DNA of 17,339 nt from Desulfobulbaceae bacterium (GCA_003508005.1 DNUE01000047.1:154-17492); one strand, 5' to 3'; positions 6,505-14,093 are shown, numbered from the stretch's first letter. Numbers and translations are program-made. Notes: generated from the letters alone by a model not told the origin.

Positions 6505-6771
6505 TTGCTGAGTACGCCATCTGTAGCTCGGATAGGTTGGAAGCAGGGAGGAGGTTTCGGCCTGATCACCTTTGTTATCTTATGGGACTATGTTCTTCTT
6601 AAATACAGAAAGGATTATGAGATTACCATGATGTATTTTTTAACAGTTGGAACGGTCCTGAGGTCGGTAAGCGAGGGAACCGGTTTTCAACAGCTCAAGA
6701 AGAATGGCGGTGTTCAGTTTGTGAGCATCATCAGGGATTACGATGATATCGTCCGGAGATTGGCCGAATGA
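6505..6771 (+). CDS. Unassigned short ORF, possible gene remnant
   Basis: An 88-codon ORF opens with TTG and no Shine-Dalgarno; the first ATG is at 6630 and would give only 47 residues. The product has a hydrophobic stretch (FGLITFVILWDYVLL) and a plausible hydrophilic C-terminal part (QQLKKNGGVQFVSIIRDYDD, ending VRRLAE). Codon use from about 6560 on looks more gene-like than the start. An 8-bp inverted repeat (TTCCAACC 6481-6488 with GGTTGGAA 6535-6542) spans its 5' end. It could be the 3' fragment of a disrupted gene. I recognise no family. Confidence 0.25.
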   Translation: MLSTPSVARIGWKQGGGFGLITFVILWDYVLLKYRKDYEITMMYFLTVGTVLRSVSEGTGFQQLKKNGGVQFVSIIRDYDDIVRRLAE

Positions 6772-7006
6772 GCGGGGTCCTCAAATCCTCTCGGTTTTTG
6801 TCCGCACATGATTTGTCAATGACGGCATTTTCAGCTGGGAATATCAGGTATGTTGTTGATAAATCTATTAAAATACAATCCTGGGACCGCAATGAATATA
6901 TTGTGCAGGCTGATCGCCGAACTTAGAGTGTATAAATGGTGTTTGCTTGGAACGGCACAAAATTTTGCTTCTATGCCAAGCCTGACAGGTGGAAAGGAGG
7001 TTTCCT

Positions 7007-7711
7007 ATGGCGCTGGTGCAGGCCCTTGGGCTGAGAAAAACGTATAGGGTGGGCGATGTAGAGGTGGAGGCCATCCGCGGGATTGATTTTTCCATTGCCC
7101 CGGAGTCCTTTGTCTCTTTTGTCGGTCCCTCAGGCAGCGGCAAGTCCACCCTGCTGAACATGATCGGCTGTCTTGACCGGCCAAGCGGAGGCACTCTCCG
7201 GGTCATGGATCGGGATGTCGCAACGATGAACCGTAAAGAATCCGCGTCGTTTAGGGGCCGGAATATCGGTTTCATCTTCCAGGACTTCAACCTGCTGCCG
7301 GTGCTCACCGTGTACGAGAACATCGAGTACCCCCTGCTCATGGTGCAGGACACTCCGGCGGCGGAACGAAAAAGCCGGGTCATGACCCTGCTCGCCGCCG
7401 TGGGCATGGCCGAGCAGCGGGACAAGTACCCCTCCCAGATTTCCGGCGGCCAGAAGCAGCGGGTGGCGGTGGCCCGGGCCCTGGTCACCAATCCTAAATT
7501 GGTGCTGGCCGACGAACCCACCGCCAACCTCGACCACCAGACGGCCTACCTGGTCATCGATCTGATGAAAAAGATGCGCAGCGAGTTTGCCACCACCTTC
7601 ATCTTTTCCACCCACGACCAGAAGATTGTCGGCGAGGCGGAAATCATCCATACCCTGGAAGACGGGCTGCTGAAAAGCTCCGCGAATCAAGGAGAGGCAA
7701 GCCATGCATAA
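7007..7711 (+). CDS. ABC transporter ATP-binding protein, LolD/MacB family
   Basis: The protein has 234 residues and all nucleotide-binding motifs: Walker A GPSGSGKST (40-48), Q-loop FQDFNLLP (Q92), signature SGGQKQR (146-152), Walker B LVLADE (165-170) with D-loop NLD, and H-loop STHD (H203). The family type (LolD/MacB/FtsE-like) couples ATP hydrolysis to FtsX-type permeases that work on periplasmic substrates rather than moving them across the inner membrane. ATG 7007 has AAGGAGG at ideal spacing. Its last 8 bases overlap the permease gene. It is the first gene of a five-gene operon. Confidence 0.95.
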   Translation: MALVQALGLRKTYRVGDVEVEAIRGIDFSIAPESFVSFVGPSGSGKSTLLNMIGCLDRPSGGTLRVMDRDVATMNRKESASFRGRNIGFIFQDFNLLPVLTVYENIEYPLLMVQDTPAAERKSRVMTLLAAVGMAEQRDKYPSQISGGQKQRVAVARALVTNPKLVLADEPTANLDHQTAYLVIDLMKKMRSEFATTFIFSTHDQKIVGEAEIIHTLEDGLLKSSANQGEASHA

Positions 7712-8942
7712 CCTGCTCAAGATCGCCCTGCGCAACCTGCTGCGCTACAAGCGGCGCACCCTGCTCACCACCTCGCTCATTGTCCTCGGCGTGGTCTTTG
7801 TCCTGGTCTTCGTCTCGGTGACCGGCTCGTTTAAATCCATGATGATCGCCCAGAACACCGATGCCATGCTCGGCCACTTCCAGGTGCACCGCAAGGGCTA
7901 TGTGGCCTCCATCGACAACCTGCCCCTCAACATGAACCTCAAGGGCGGTGCCATCGGCCGTCTGGAAAAGATCCTGACCGGCGAGAAGGAAATTGCCGCG
8001 TACTCGCCGCGCATCAAGTTCGGCGCCATGTTCTCCACCTATGTGGAGACCACCAATATCCGCCTGAACGGCATCGACCCGGAGCGTGAGTTGGCCACCG
8101 CCCCCTTGCTGGCCACCCGGGTCCTTGATGGGAAAAAAATCCTGGGGCGAGGTGAACTCTGGATCCCGGAACTGCTCGCCAAGGGGATGAAGGTCAAGGT
8201 TGGGGATACGGTAGTCATCGTCGCCACCAACCAGGACGGTTCGGTGAACGGCAAGCAGCTTATTGTGGCGGGCATCCTGGAGAGCGTCACCGGCCCCGGC
8301 GGCCGCGACGGCTATCTGCACATCGACGATGCCGCCGAAATACTGCGGCTGGAGGAAAAGGAGATCAGCGAATTTGCCCTGCGCCTCAAGGACTTTGATC
8401 AGCTTGCTCCGGTCAGCGAACGGCTGGCGGGCCTGCTCGCCCAGGAACTGAACCAGCAGGACAAGCCGATCTTCGAACTCCATACCTGGGAAAAGCTCTC
8501 GCCCTTTTTCAACATCGCCCGGATGATCGACGTGATGACCCTGTTCATCAAGCTCATGCTCATCGCCATTGTCCTGATCAGCATCATGAACGTGATGATC
8601 ATGGCGGTCTACGAACGGGTCCGGGAAATCGGCACCATGGCGGCCATCGGCACCCTGCCGGGCAAAATCCTTTCCCTGTTCATGCTGGAGGGTTTCTGTC
8701 TGGGGGTGGCGGGCGCCGCGGTCGGCAATCTCCTCGGAGTGGCGATCATCTGGATCCTCAATCTGTCGCACATTTCCTACGACTTTGGCCGGCAGGAGGG
8801 GCTCATCCTCCAGGCCGGAATCAACTGGCCGGAACTGGCCGTCATTTCAGTCATCGTCATCGTGGGCTCGGTGCTGGCCAGCCTGCAACCGGCCTTCAAG
8901 GCATCCCGCCTGGACCCGATCAAGGCGTTGCGGCATGTATGA
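7704..8942 (+). CDS. FtsX/MacB-LolE-type ABC permease
   Basis: The protein has 412 residues with the classic architecture: an N-terminal amphipathic start and TM1 (~20-40), a large periplasmic MacB-PCD-like domain (~45-265), then three TM helices (~278-300, 325-348, 372-395) and the C-terminal family tail LQPAFKASRLDPIKALRHV. The coupling segment YERVREIGTMAAIGTLPGKI contacts the ATPase. Four-TM permeases of this type act as a homodimer with two ATPases and drive periplasmic lipoprotein, lipid or peptide movement. The 8-bp overlap with the ATPase gene indicates translational coupling. The substrate is not evident. Confidence 0.93.
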   Translation: MHNLLKIALRNLLRYKRRTLLTTSLIVLGVVFVLVFVSVTGSFKSMMIAQNTDAMLGHFQVHRKGYVASIDNLPLNMNLKGGAIGRLEKILTGEKEIAAYSPRIKFGAMFSTYVETTNIRLNGIDPERELATAPLLATRVLDGKKILGRGELWIPELLAKGMKVKVGDTVVIVATNQDGSVNGKQLIVAGILESVTGPGGRDGYLHIDDAAEILRLEEKEISEFALRLKDFDQLAPVSERLAGLLAQELNQQDKPIFELHTWEKLSPFFNIARMIDVMTLFIKLMLIAIVLISIMNVMIMAVYERVREIGTMAAIGTLPGKILSLFMLEGFCLGVAGAAVGNLLGVAIIWILNLSHISYDFGRQEGLILQAGINWPELAVISVIVIVGSVLASLQPAFKASRLDPIKALRHV

Positions 8943-9013
8943 AACAAGGGCCGGGGTTGCGTATCGCCCCTTCCCTTCCCCTGGAATAAAGACAGCAACG
9001 GGAGGAACCAACC

Positions 9014-9406
9014 ATGGACAGACTGTATTTCATCCTGGCAATGATGCTTTTCGGCATACTGGGCATGGCCTCTTCGCTCATGGCCGGAGAGGGGCCATTC
9101 TACGCAGTGGCCGCGGAGAGCGAGAGCGCCGCAGCCCAGGTCAGCGCCCAGGCTGCCCGCTCTCCCTATTTTCTCTTGTTTGATGAACAGGGTGGCCTGG
9201 TCGAGGCGGTCGCCAATCCCTATCAACAGGCTGCGGGCGGGGCCGGGCCGCAGGTCGTCGAGTTTTTGGCAGGAAAAGGGATTCGGACCATCATCGCCGG
9301 AGAGTTCGGGAGCAAACTGACCGCCGCCATGAAAGGCAAGGGAATGACCTTCCAGACCGCCACCGGCAGCGCGGCGGATGCCGTGCGAACTTACCTGAAC
9401 CATTAG
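9014..9406 (+). CDS. Exported NifX/dinitrogenase Fe-Mo cofactor-binding-fold protein
   Basis: The protein has 130 residues. Residues 1-24 look like a signal peptide (hydrophobic ILAMMLFGILGMASSLMA). From residue ~29 the sequence follows the NifX/NifB-C/orange-protein fold: FYAVAAES (strand 1), ARSPYFLLFDE, VEAVANPY, then GGAGPQVVEFLAGKGIRTII and AGEFGSKLTAAMKGKGM. Cytosolic family members bind FeMo-co precursors or Mo-Cu clusters. Here the domain appears to be periplasmic and has no cysteine or histidine pair that would obviously hold a metal (its only His is the C-terminal residue). GGGAGG lies upstream of the ATG. The LolA-like gene starts 9 bp later, so it belongs to the transport operon, probably as a substrate- or cofactor-binding component (inference). 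Confidence 0.8.
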   Translation: MDRLYFILAMMLFGILGMASSLMAGEGPFYAVAAESESAAAQVSAQAARSPYFLLFDEQGGLVEAVANPYQQAAGGAGPQVVEFLAGKGIRTIIAGEFGSKLTAAMKGKGMTFQTATGSAADAVRTYLNH

Positions 9407-9415
9407 GAGAACAAG

Positions 9416-10144
9416 ATGCTGCGTCTTATTGTCACGCTCCTCGTGCTGCTGACCGCGATGCCGGCGGCCGCCATGGATGCCGAAGAACTGCTGGCCCGGG
9501 TGGACCGCAACCTCCAGCCCGAGTCCGCCGAGATGTACCGCAAGCTCATCAATATCGAACCGGACGGCGCCAAAAAGGAATTTGTCCTTTACACCCTGCG
9601 CAAGGGTCGGGACAAGATGGTCGCCCTTTTCCTCTCGCCGGCCAGCGAAAAGGGCCGTGCCACCCTGCGCCTTGATGACAACATGTGGCTCTACATCCCC
9701 AACGTGGGCAAGCCCATCCGCATCACCAGCCTGCAGTCGGTGGTGGGCGGGGTGTTCAACAATGCCGACATTCTCCGCCTTGACTACGGCACGGAATATG
9801 AGCCCACTGTCATGGAAGAAACGGACAGCGCATATATTTTGGATCTCAAGGCCAAAACCGCCAGCGTGGCCTATGACCGCCTGAAGATGACCGTGGCCAA
9901 GGAAGCCCTGGTGCCTACGACCATCGAATGCTATGCCGCTGCCGGCATGCTCATCAAGACCCTGTATTACAAGGAGATGAAGGACTTCGGCGATGGGCAG
10001 CTCCGGCCTTCGGTGCTGGAAACGCAGAGTCCCCTCTACCAGGGGTATAAATCGGTGATGATTTATGCCAAAATCACCAGACGCGAGTTGGCGGACGAGA
10101 TCTTTACCCTGAACGCCCTGTCCACTGTGCAAGAACTCCGATGA
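9416..10144 (+). CDS. LolA-like periplasmic protein (outer membrane lipoprotein-sorting family)
   Basis: The protein has 242 residues with a signal peptide (MLRLIVTLLVLLTAMPAAA, cleaved around residue 19). The mature part carries the PF17131-type features: KKEFVLYTLRKGRDKMVALF, then GRATLRLDDNMWLYIPNVGK and PIRITSLQSVVGG. This is the half-barrel that shields a lipid or acyl moiety. LolA carries lipoproteins; this family version usually sits beside MacB/LolE-like or RND exporters plus an outer-membrane barrel (family knowledge). Its stop overlaps the start of the barrel gene (ATGA). The likely role is carrying the ABC-released substrate across the periplasm. Confidence 0.88.
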   Translation: MLRLIVTLLVLLTAMPAAAMDAEELLARVDRNLQPESAEMYRKLINIEPDGAKKEFVLYTLRKGRDKMVALFLSPASEKGRATLRLDDNMWLYIPNVGKPIRITSLQSVVGGVFNNADILRLDYGTEYEPTVMEETDSAYILDLKAKTASVAYDRLKMTVAKEALVPTTIECYAAAGMLIKTLYYKEMKDFGDGQLRPSVLETQSPLYQGYKSVMIYAKITRRELADEIFTLNALSTVQELR

Positions 10145-11442
10145 GCCGGACCAGGCTGGCGGCATTCCTCTGCCTGCTGCTCTGCCTTCTGGCCGGTCAC
10201 GGCTGGGCAGAGGAGACCTACAGCTTTGACCTGGAGGAGTTTGCAAAAAAACGGTTCACCTGGGGCGGCTTCGTTGAGGCCAAGGGCGAGCATTTCGAAT
10301 TCAATGAGGAAGGGGCCTTCGCTCTCCTGAATCAGTACGAAGACCCCCGTTCCACCCTCAACCGCTTCACCTCCACCCTGCAGCTCGACGGCCGCTTCCA
10401 GCAGAGCCTCACCACACTGAACTGGCTTTTCCGCACCTGGGCGGCCCAGGACGAGGCGGCCTGGGCCGATGACTTTGTCGTTTACACCGGATATGCGAGC
10501 ATCAAAGCCTCGCCGCGGCTCACTCTCAACCTGGGCAAGAAGACCTGGAAATGGGGCAAGGGGTATGCCTGGAATCCCGTGGCCTTCATTGATCGGCCCA
10601 AGAATCCGGATGATCCGGAAGAGGCCATGGAAGGGTTCATCGTCGCCGAGGCCGACCTGGTGAAAAGCATGGACGGCCCGTTACAGACCTTGGCCCTGAC
10701 CACCGTGGCCCTGCCGGTCTGGCAGGGGGTCAATGAGGATTTCGGTGCCATCAACAATGTTAATGTGGCAGCTAGGCTGTATCTCCTCTACCTCGATACC
10801 GACATCGATTTTTTGTATTACACCGGTAACAGCCGTTCCACCCGATTCGGTCTGGATTTTTCAAAAAATCTGGCCGCAAATGTTGAGGTTCACGGCGAAG
10901 TGGCGCATATCCCCACGCAGCAGCAGAAGGTCCTGACCGAATCCGGCAGCCTTACAACTCGGGAGGTCAGCGATACCAGCTATCTTGCCGGATTTCGGTA
11001 TCTCAGTGAACAGGACATCACCACCATCGTAGAATACTACCACAACGGGGACGGGTACACGGAGGACGAGCTGACCCGTTTTTACCGGGAAGTTACGGAC
11101 GGCTACTCCCTCTTTCAAGCCGGTGGCGGGGAGACGCTGCTGCAAAGGGCCGCAAACATCGGCCAGAGCGGATATGGTCGGCCCCAGGTTGGCCTTGATT
11201 ATCTCTATGCAAGGATCACTGCCAAGGAACCCTGGGACATCCTCTACTTCACCCCGGGGCTCACGACTATCGTGCAACTGGACGACGGAAGCTTTTCTCT
11301 CACCCCTGAACTCGTGTATACCGGCTTCACCAATGTGGAGCTGCGCGCCAGATTCACCTGGCTGATCGGCGGGGAGGAGACAGAATACGGGGAAAAACAG
11401 AATCGGAGCAGGCTTGAGCTCCGATTGCGCTATTTTTTCTGA
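10141..11442 (+). CDS. Outer-membrane beta-barrel protein of the ABC/LolA-like operon
   Basis: The protein has 433 residues and a signal peptide ending GHGWA (cleavage after residue 23). Alternating amphipathic strands run throughout (LTLNLGKKTWKWGKGYAW, ARLYLLYLDTDIDFLYYT, FSLTPELVYTGF, VELRARFTWLI), and it ends LELRLRYFF, a terminal-aromatic beta-signal for BAM insertion. The segment TWKWGKGYAWNPVAFIDRPKNP (135-156) is a conserved-looking motif of barrels linked to LolA-like proteins. It is expected to be the outer-membrane end of the export route. It is not a TolC-type channel. It overlaps the previous gene by 4 bp and is the last gene of the operon. No intrinsic terminator is obvious after it. 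Confidence 0.85.
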   Translation: MSRTRLAAFLCLLLCLLAGHGWAEETYSFDLEEFAKKRFTWGGFVEAKGEHFEFNEEGAFALLNQYEDPRSTLNRFTSTLQLDGRFQQSLTTLNWLFRTWAAQDEAAWADDFVVYTGYASIKASPRLTLNLGKKTWKWGKGYAWNPVAFIDRPKNPDDPEEAMEGFIVAEADLVKSMDGPLQTLALTTVALPVWQGVNEDFGAINNVNVAARLYLLYLDTDIDFLYYTGNSRSTRFGLDFSKNLAANVEVHGEVAHIPTQQQKVLTESGSLTTREVSDTSYLAGFRYLSEQDITTIVEYYHNGDGYTEDELTRFYREVTDGYSLFQAGGGETLLQRAANIGQSGYGRPQVGLDYLYARITAKEPWDILYFTPGLTTIVQLDDGSFSLTPELVYTGFTNVELRARFTWLIGGEETEYGEKQNRSRLELRLRYFF

Positions 11443-11734
11443 TTCACTGCCACTCAGCCAGGATCTGGCCGCAACCCGCCACGAAAAGATTTCGGGAGGA
11501 GCAGCTTGGTCGGTGCTGCTGGTTGCTTTGTCCGTGACATACGAAACTTTCCTTTCCTTTATCCATGCTTGCCCGAATCTGGCAAAAAAATGGCGTTCCG
11601 CAAACAGAAGCGTCCTCTTTCATTTTTCTTTCAATTTTATGCAAGGGGGTTCATAATACCTCCTCGCTTGGGATTTCCAATAGCGCTGCTGGCGTTGCGC
11701 CAGGAGGAAATGATTACCTCGGAAGGAGAGGAAT
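11443..11734. other. Intergenic region without a supported gene
   Basis: Short ORFs here look non-coding. A perfect small hairpin CTGGCG-TTG-CGCCAG occupies 11689-11703, about 30 nt before the next start, in the probable leader of the DUF533-type gene. A CATAAT box at 11652-11657 could be a -10 element, but its -35 region is poor. A strong GGAAGGAGAGGA precedes the ATG at 11735. Confidence 0.4.
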
Positions 11735-12391
11735 ATGTTTAAACCGGAGAAATTATTGGGCAGCTTGCTCGGCGGGAGCAGCCGTCGCAGCGGGGCTAAC
11801 GCGCTGACCAGCCAGTTGGGTATGGGGATTCTCGGCGTGGCCATCGCGGCGGCGGATCACTATATGAACAAATCTTCTTCCCAGGCTTCTCCTGCGCAAG
11901 GGGGGTATGTGGGCAGCGTGCCGCCGGCAGCGCCAGGCGCAGCGGCCCCGCCTCCGCCGCCTCCCCCGCCCCAGGGGGGGGCCGCCGTTGCGTCTCCTAT
12001 TAGTCCTCCGGTTGGGGCCGTCGCCGGCACACCTGCTCAGAACGACGCGGTCCTGCTGATCAGGGCGATGATCGCGGCGGCCAATGCGGACGGCGCCATC
12101 GATCAGGAGGAGCGGCAGCGCATCCTCGATAAATTCCGGGACGCCGACCTGAGCCCGGAGGAACATGCCTTCCTGGTCAATGAACTTTTCTCGCCCGCCA
12201 GCCTGGACGGCATCGTCTCCCAGGTCAGCTCCGAGGCACTGGCCCGCCAGGTTTATGGTGTTTCCCTGCTGGCGGTCACCGTGGACACTGATGCCGAACG
12301 GGCATACCTGCAGTCCCTCGGTCAGCGGCTCGGTCTCTCCCCGGCGGACCGGGACCCCATGCACAAGGCTCTGGGGATCGAAAATCTGTAA
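11735..12391 (+). CDS. DUF533/TerB-like protein with polyproline linker
   Basis: The protein has 218 residues. The N-terminal part (1-45) has a Gly/Ala-rich hydrophobic stretch (GMGILGVAIAAADHYM). A low-complexity linker (50-100) includes eight consecutive prolines (72-79). The C-terminal domain (103-218) is a helical TerB-superfamily/DUF533 domain (LLIRAMIAAANADGAIDQEE, later AVTVDTDAERAYLQSL). The acidic NADGAIDQEE and TVDTDAE segments match the paired metal-binding-like turns of TerB proteins. These proteins are linked with membrane-stress modules; the biochemical role is unknown. The run of eight prolines would stall ribosomes without EF-P. It is followed by a terminator and then by the AIM24 gene. 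Confidence 0.85.
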   Translation: MFKPEKLLGSLLGGSSRRSGANALTSQLGMGILGVAIAAADHYMNKSSSQASPAQGGYVGSVPPAAPGAAAPPPPPPPPQGGAAVASPISPPVGAVAGTPAQNDAVLLIRAMIAAANADGAIDQEERQRILDKFRDADLSPEEHAFLVNELFSPASLDGIVSQVSSEALARQVYGVSLLAVTVDTDAERAYLQSLGQRLGLSPADRDPMHKALGIENL

Positions 12392-12405
12392 GCGGGGCAG
12401 GGTTT

Positions 12406-12441
12406 CCGGCGCGCGCCAAAAATCGCCGCGCCGGGTTTTTT
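12406..12441 (+). terminator. Intrinsic terminator between DUF533 and AIM24 genes
   Basis: CCGGCGCG (12406-12413) pairs perfectly with CGCGCCGG (12427-12434) around a 13-nt loop. One G and then six T (12436-12441) follow. It lies 15 bp after the DUF533-type stop codon and 41 bp before the next start, so read-through into the AIM24 gene would be partial. Confidence 0.8.
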
Positions 12442-12481
12442 CCTGCCGCGTCGGCAACAATCATGAGAAGGGAGCAGCGCG

Positions 12482-13480
12482 ATGTCACAATGGTACTTGA
12501 GCTATAACGGGAAGCAGGTCGGGCCTATGACCCATGAGCAGGCGGCGGCCCAGGCCCGGAGCAATCCAAACGGCTTTGCCTGGCGAGAGGGGTTTGCCGA
12601 GTGGCTGCCTATAGCAAAGATCGGGGAACTCCAGCAGCTTGCCCCTTCGCCCGGTCCTGTCCCGCCCTTGCCCCAGCGGGCGGCCCGGGCGGACGAGTTG
12701 GATTTCAAGGTCTTCGGCGCGGAGATGCAGTTCGTGGACGTGGAGCTTGATCCCGGCGAGAGCGCGCTTGCCGAGGCGGGCGCCATGATGTATAAGGATC
12801 CCTCTGTCCAGATGGAGACCATCTTCGGCGACGGTTCCGCTGGCAGCGGTGGCGGCGGCTTCATGGAAAAGCTGCTGGGCGCGGGCAAGCGGCTGCTGAC
12901 CGGGGAAAGCCTGTTCATGACGGTCTTCACGCATACCGGCCAGGGCAAGGCGCACGTGGCCTTTGGCGCGCCTTATCCCGGCAATATCATCCCCATCCAC
13001 CTGAGCAGCGTGGGGGGAAGCTTGGTCTGCCAGAAGGACAGCTTTCTCTGCGCGGCCAAGGGGGTGGCCATCGGCATCTACCTGCAGCGCAAGATCATGA
13101 CCGGGCTGTTCGGCGGCGAGGGGTTTATCATGCAGAAGCTGGATGGGGATGGCCAGGTCTTTGTCCACGCGGGCGGCACGGTGGTGGAGCGGCAGCTGAA
13201 GGCCGGCGAGGTCCTGCACGTGGACACCGGCTGCGTGGTGGCCTTTGAGCAGAGCGTCAACTTCGATATCCAGCAGGCCGGCGGCATCAAGACTGCGCTG
13301 TTCGGCGGCGAGGGGCTGTTTTTTGCCACCCTGCAGGGACCGGGCCGGATCTGGCTGCAGTCCCTGCCATTCTCCCGCCTGGCCGGGCGGATGCTGCAGG
13401 CGGCCCCACAGCGCGGCGGCAGCGTGGGCGAAGGGTCGGTCCTCGGCCCGCTGGGCAGCATCCTGGCCGGGGACAGATAA
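12482..13480 (+). CDS. GYF_2 domain-AIM24 (TIGR00266) fusion protein
   Basis: The protein has 332 residues. Residues 1-50 form a GYF_2/DUF4339 domain (QWYLSYNGKQVGPMTHEQ then AWREGFAEWLPI). A proline-rich linker leads to an AIM24 beta-sandwich domain from ~73 to ~310 (DFKVFGAEMQFVDVELDPGE, AEAGAMMYKD, HVAFGAPYPGNIIPIHL, GEVLHVDTGCVVAFEQSVNF, LFGGEGLFFATLQGPGRIWL). A Gly-rich insertion is at 118-126. AIM24 proteins are named for a yeast mitochondrial inner-membrane protein; bacterial ones often accompany PspA/TerB-type membrane-stress genes (family knowledge). GYF_2 probably binds proline-rich partners, so the Pro8 linker of the neighbouring DUF533-type protein is a tempting ligand (inference). 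There is no signal peptide. AAGGGAG precedes the start. Confidence 0.9.
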   Translation: MSQWYLSYNGKQVGPMTHEQAAAQARSNPNGFAWREGFAEWLPIAKIGELQQLAPSPGPVPPLPQRAARADELDFKVFGAEMQFVDVELDPGESALAEAGAMMYKDPSVQMETIFGDGSAGSGGGGFMEKLLGAGKRLLTGESLFMTVFTHTGQGKAHVAFGAPYPGNIIPIHLSSVGGSLVCQKDSFLCAAKGVAIGIYLQRKIMTGLFGGEGFIMQKLDGDGQVFVHAGGTVVERQLKAGEVLHVDTGCVVAFEQSVNFDIQQAGGIKTALFGGEGLFFATLQGPGRIWLQSLPFSRLAGRMLQAAPQRGGSVGEGSVLGPLGSILAGDR

Positions 13481-13486
13481 AGTAAT

Positions 13487-13560
13487 CCGGGAGACAGATT
13501 AATTTTCAGGGGACTGAATTTTTTTCGCGTTGTTTTTCGCGAAAATCATTCTGTCCCCGG
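13487..13560. repeat. REP-like imperfect palindrome between convergent genes
   Basis: Two 21-nt arms (13509-13529 and 13538-13558), each starting or ending with GGGGAC and CGCG, pair at 18 of 21 positions around an 8-nt T-rich loop. A third, direct partial copy of the arm lies at 13487-13505 (GGGAGACAGATTAATTTTC), so the outer ends also pair, with one bulged A. GGGGACAGA...TTTTC arms of this type resemble REP elements mobilised by IS200-like RAYT transposases (recalled resemblance; no RAYT gene is in the window). The element lies between the converging AIM24 and exported-protein genes and could end transcription from either side. Confidence 0.65.
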
Positions 13561-13622
13561 CATACTATGCGGGGCGGTTCATGTTAAAAGGGCCGGCGGT
13601 GCTCACGCCGCGGTGGCCGCGT

Positions 13623-14093
13623 CTACTGGAAGCAGAGGTGGACCCACTTCCACTGGCTCTGGTCCCGGGCGATAAAGATGGTGGCCGAGTTCTCTGCCCC
13701 GTCTTTATCGAACTTGATAATGAGCTGTTCCTCCGGGGGGATCGGCCATTTCATGCCGGACTGGCCGGCGGTATCCGAGGTTTGCTGGATGTCCCGCAGG
13801 TCGACTTTCTTGCTCATGATCTCCCTGATCGTCTGCTGGCGCCCCAGCATCTGGATCAACCCCTGCAAAATCAGGCCGTAATAATATTCCTTTTCCTCAT
13901 CCTTGATGCACTGCAGGGCCTGGGGATGCGTCAAGCCGATCAGTTGCCGGGCGTTTTCCCCGTCAATGGCTGAGCGGAACTGCGAGTAGAATTGTTCCTG
14001 CGCCGGGTCCAGTGCCACCGCGTTTGATTCCGCCCGGCAACTGATAGCCAGGCCAACAAGCAAAATCGGCAGCAGAAATCGAACCAATTTCAT
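13623..14093 (-). CDS. Small exported protein of unknown function
   Basis: From ATG 14093 the protein has 156 residues, with GAGGGG six nt upstream. The frame is open further upstream, but the Shine-Dalgarno and the signal sequence decide the start. Residues 1-22 are a signal sequence (MKLVRFLLPILLVGLAISC). Cys19 sits in an imperfect lipobox (AISC), so it is either a lipoprotein or cleaved after CRA. The mature part is helical (AQEQFYSQFRSAIDGENARQ, ALQCIKDEEKEYYYGLI), then a C-terminal beta section (EQLIIKFDKDGAENSATIFI, ending WKWVHLCFQ). This layout resembles small exported proteins with an NTF2/DUF4878-like shape, but I cannot assign it. It is the last gene of the minus-strand series. Confidence 0.7.
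   Translation of the reverse strand: MKLVRFLLPILLVGLAISCRAESNAVALDPAQEQFYSQFRSAIDGENARQLIGLTHPQALQCIKDEEKEYYYGLILQGLIQMLGRQQTIREIMSKKVDLRDIQQTSDTAGQSGMKWPIPPEEQLIIKFDKDGAENSATIFIARDQSQWKWVHLCFQ

Noticed and set aside
6522..6545. GTAGCTCGG...GGTTGGAA resembling a tRNA D-arm
   Set aside because: No T-loop motif, acceptor stem or CCA end is found at the proper distance.
6953..6967. Sigma54-like promoter (GGCAC ... TTTGC) before the ABC operon
   Set aside because: The distance from GG to GC is 13 nt rather than the required 12; sigma54 is strict about this spacing.
8777..10246. Minus-strand ORF of 489 codons opposite the permease, NifX-like and LolA-like genes
   Set aside because: It has His/Arg/Gly-rich shadow composition, no family similarity, and crosses several real genes on the other strand.
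5537..11513. 13-bp direct repeat GCAGCTTGGTCGG at 5537-5549 and 11501-11513
   Set aside because: The match does not extend beyond 13 bp and neither copy has flanking structure; probably chance.
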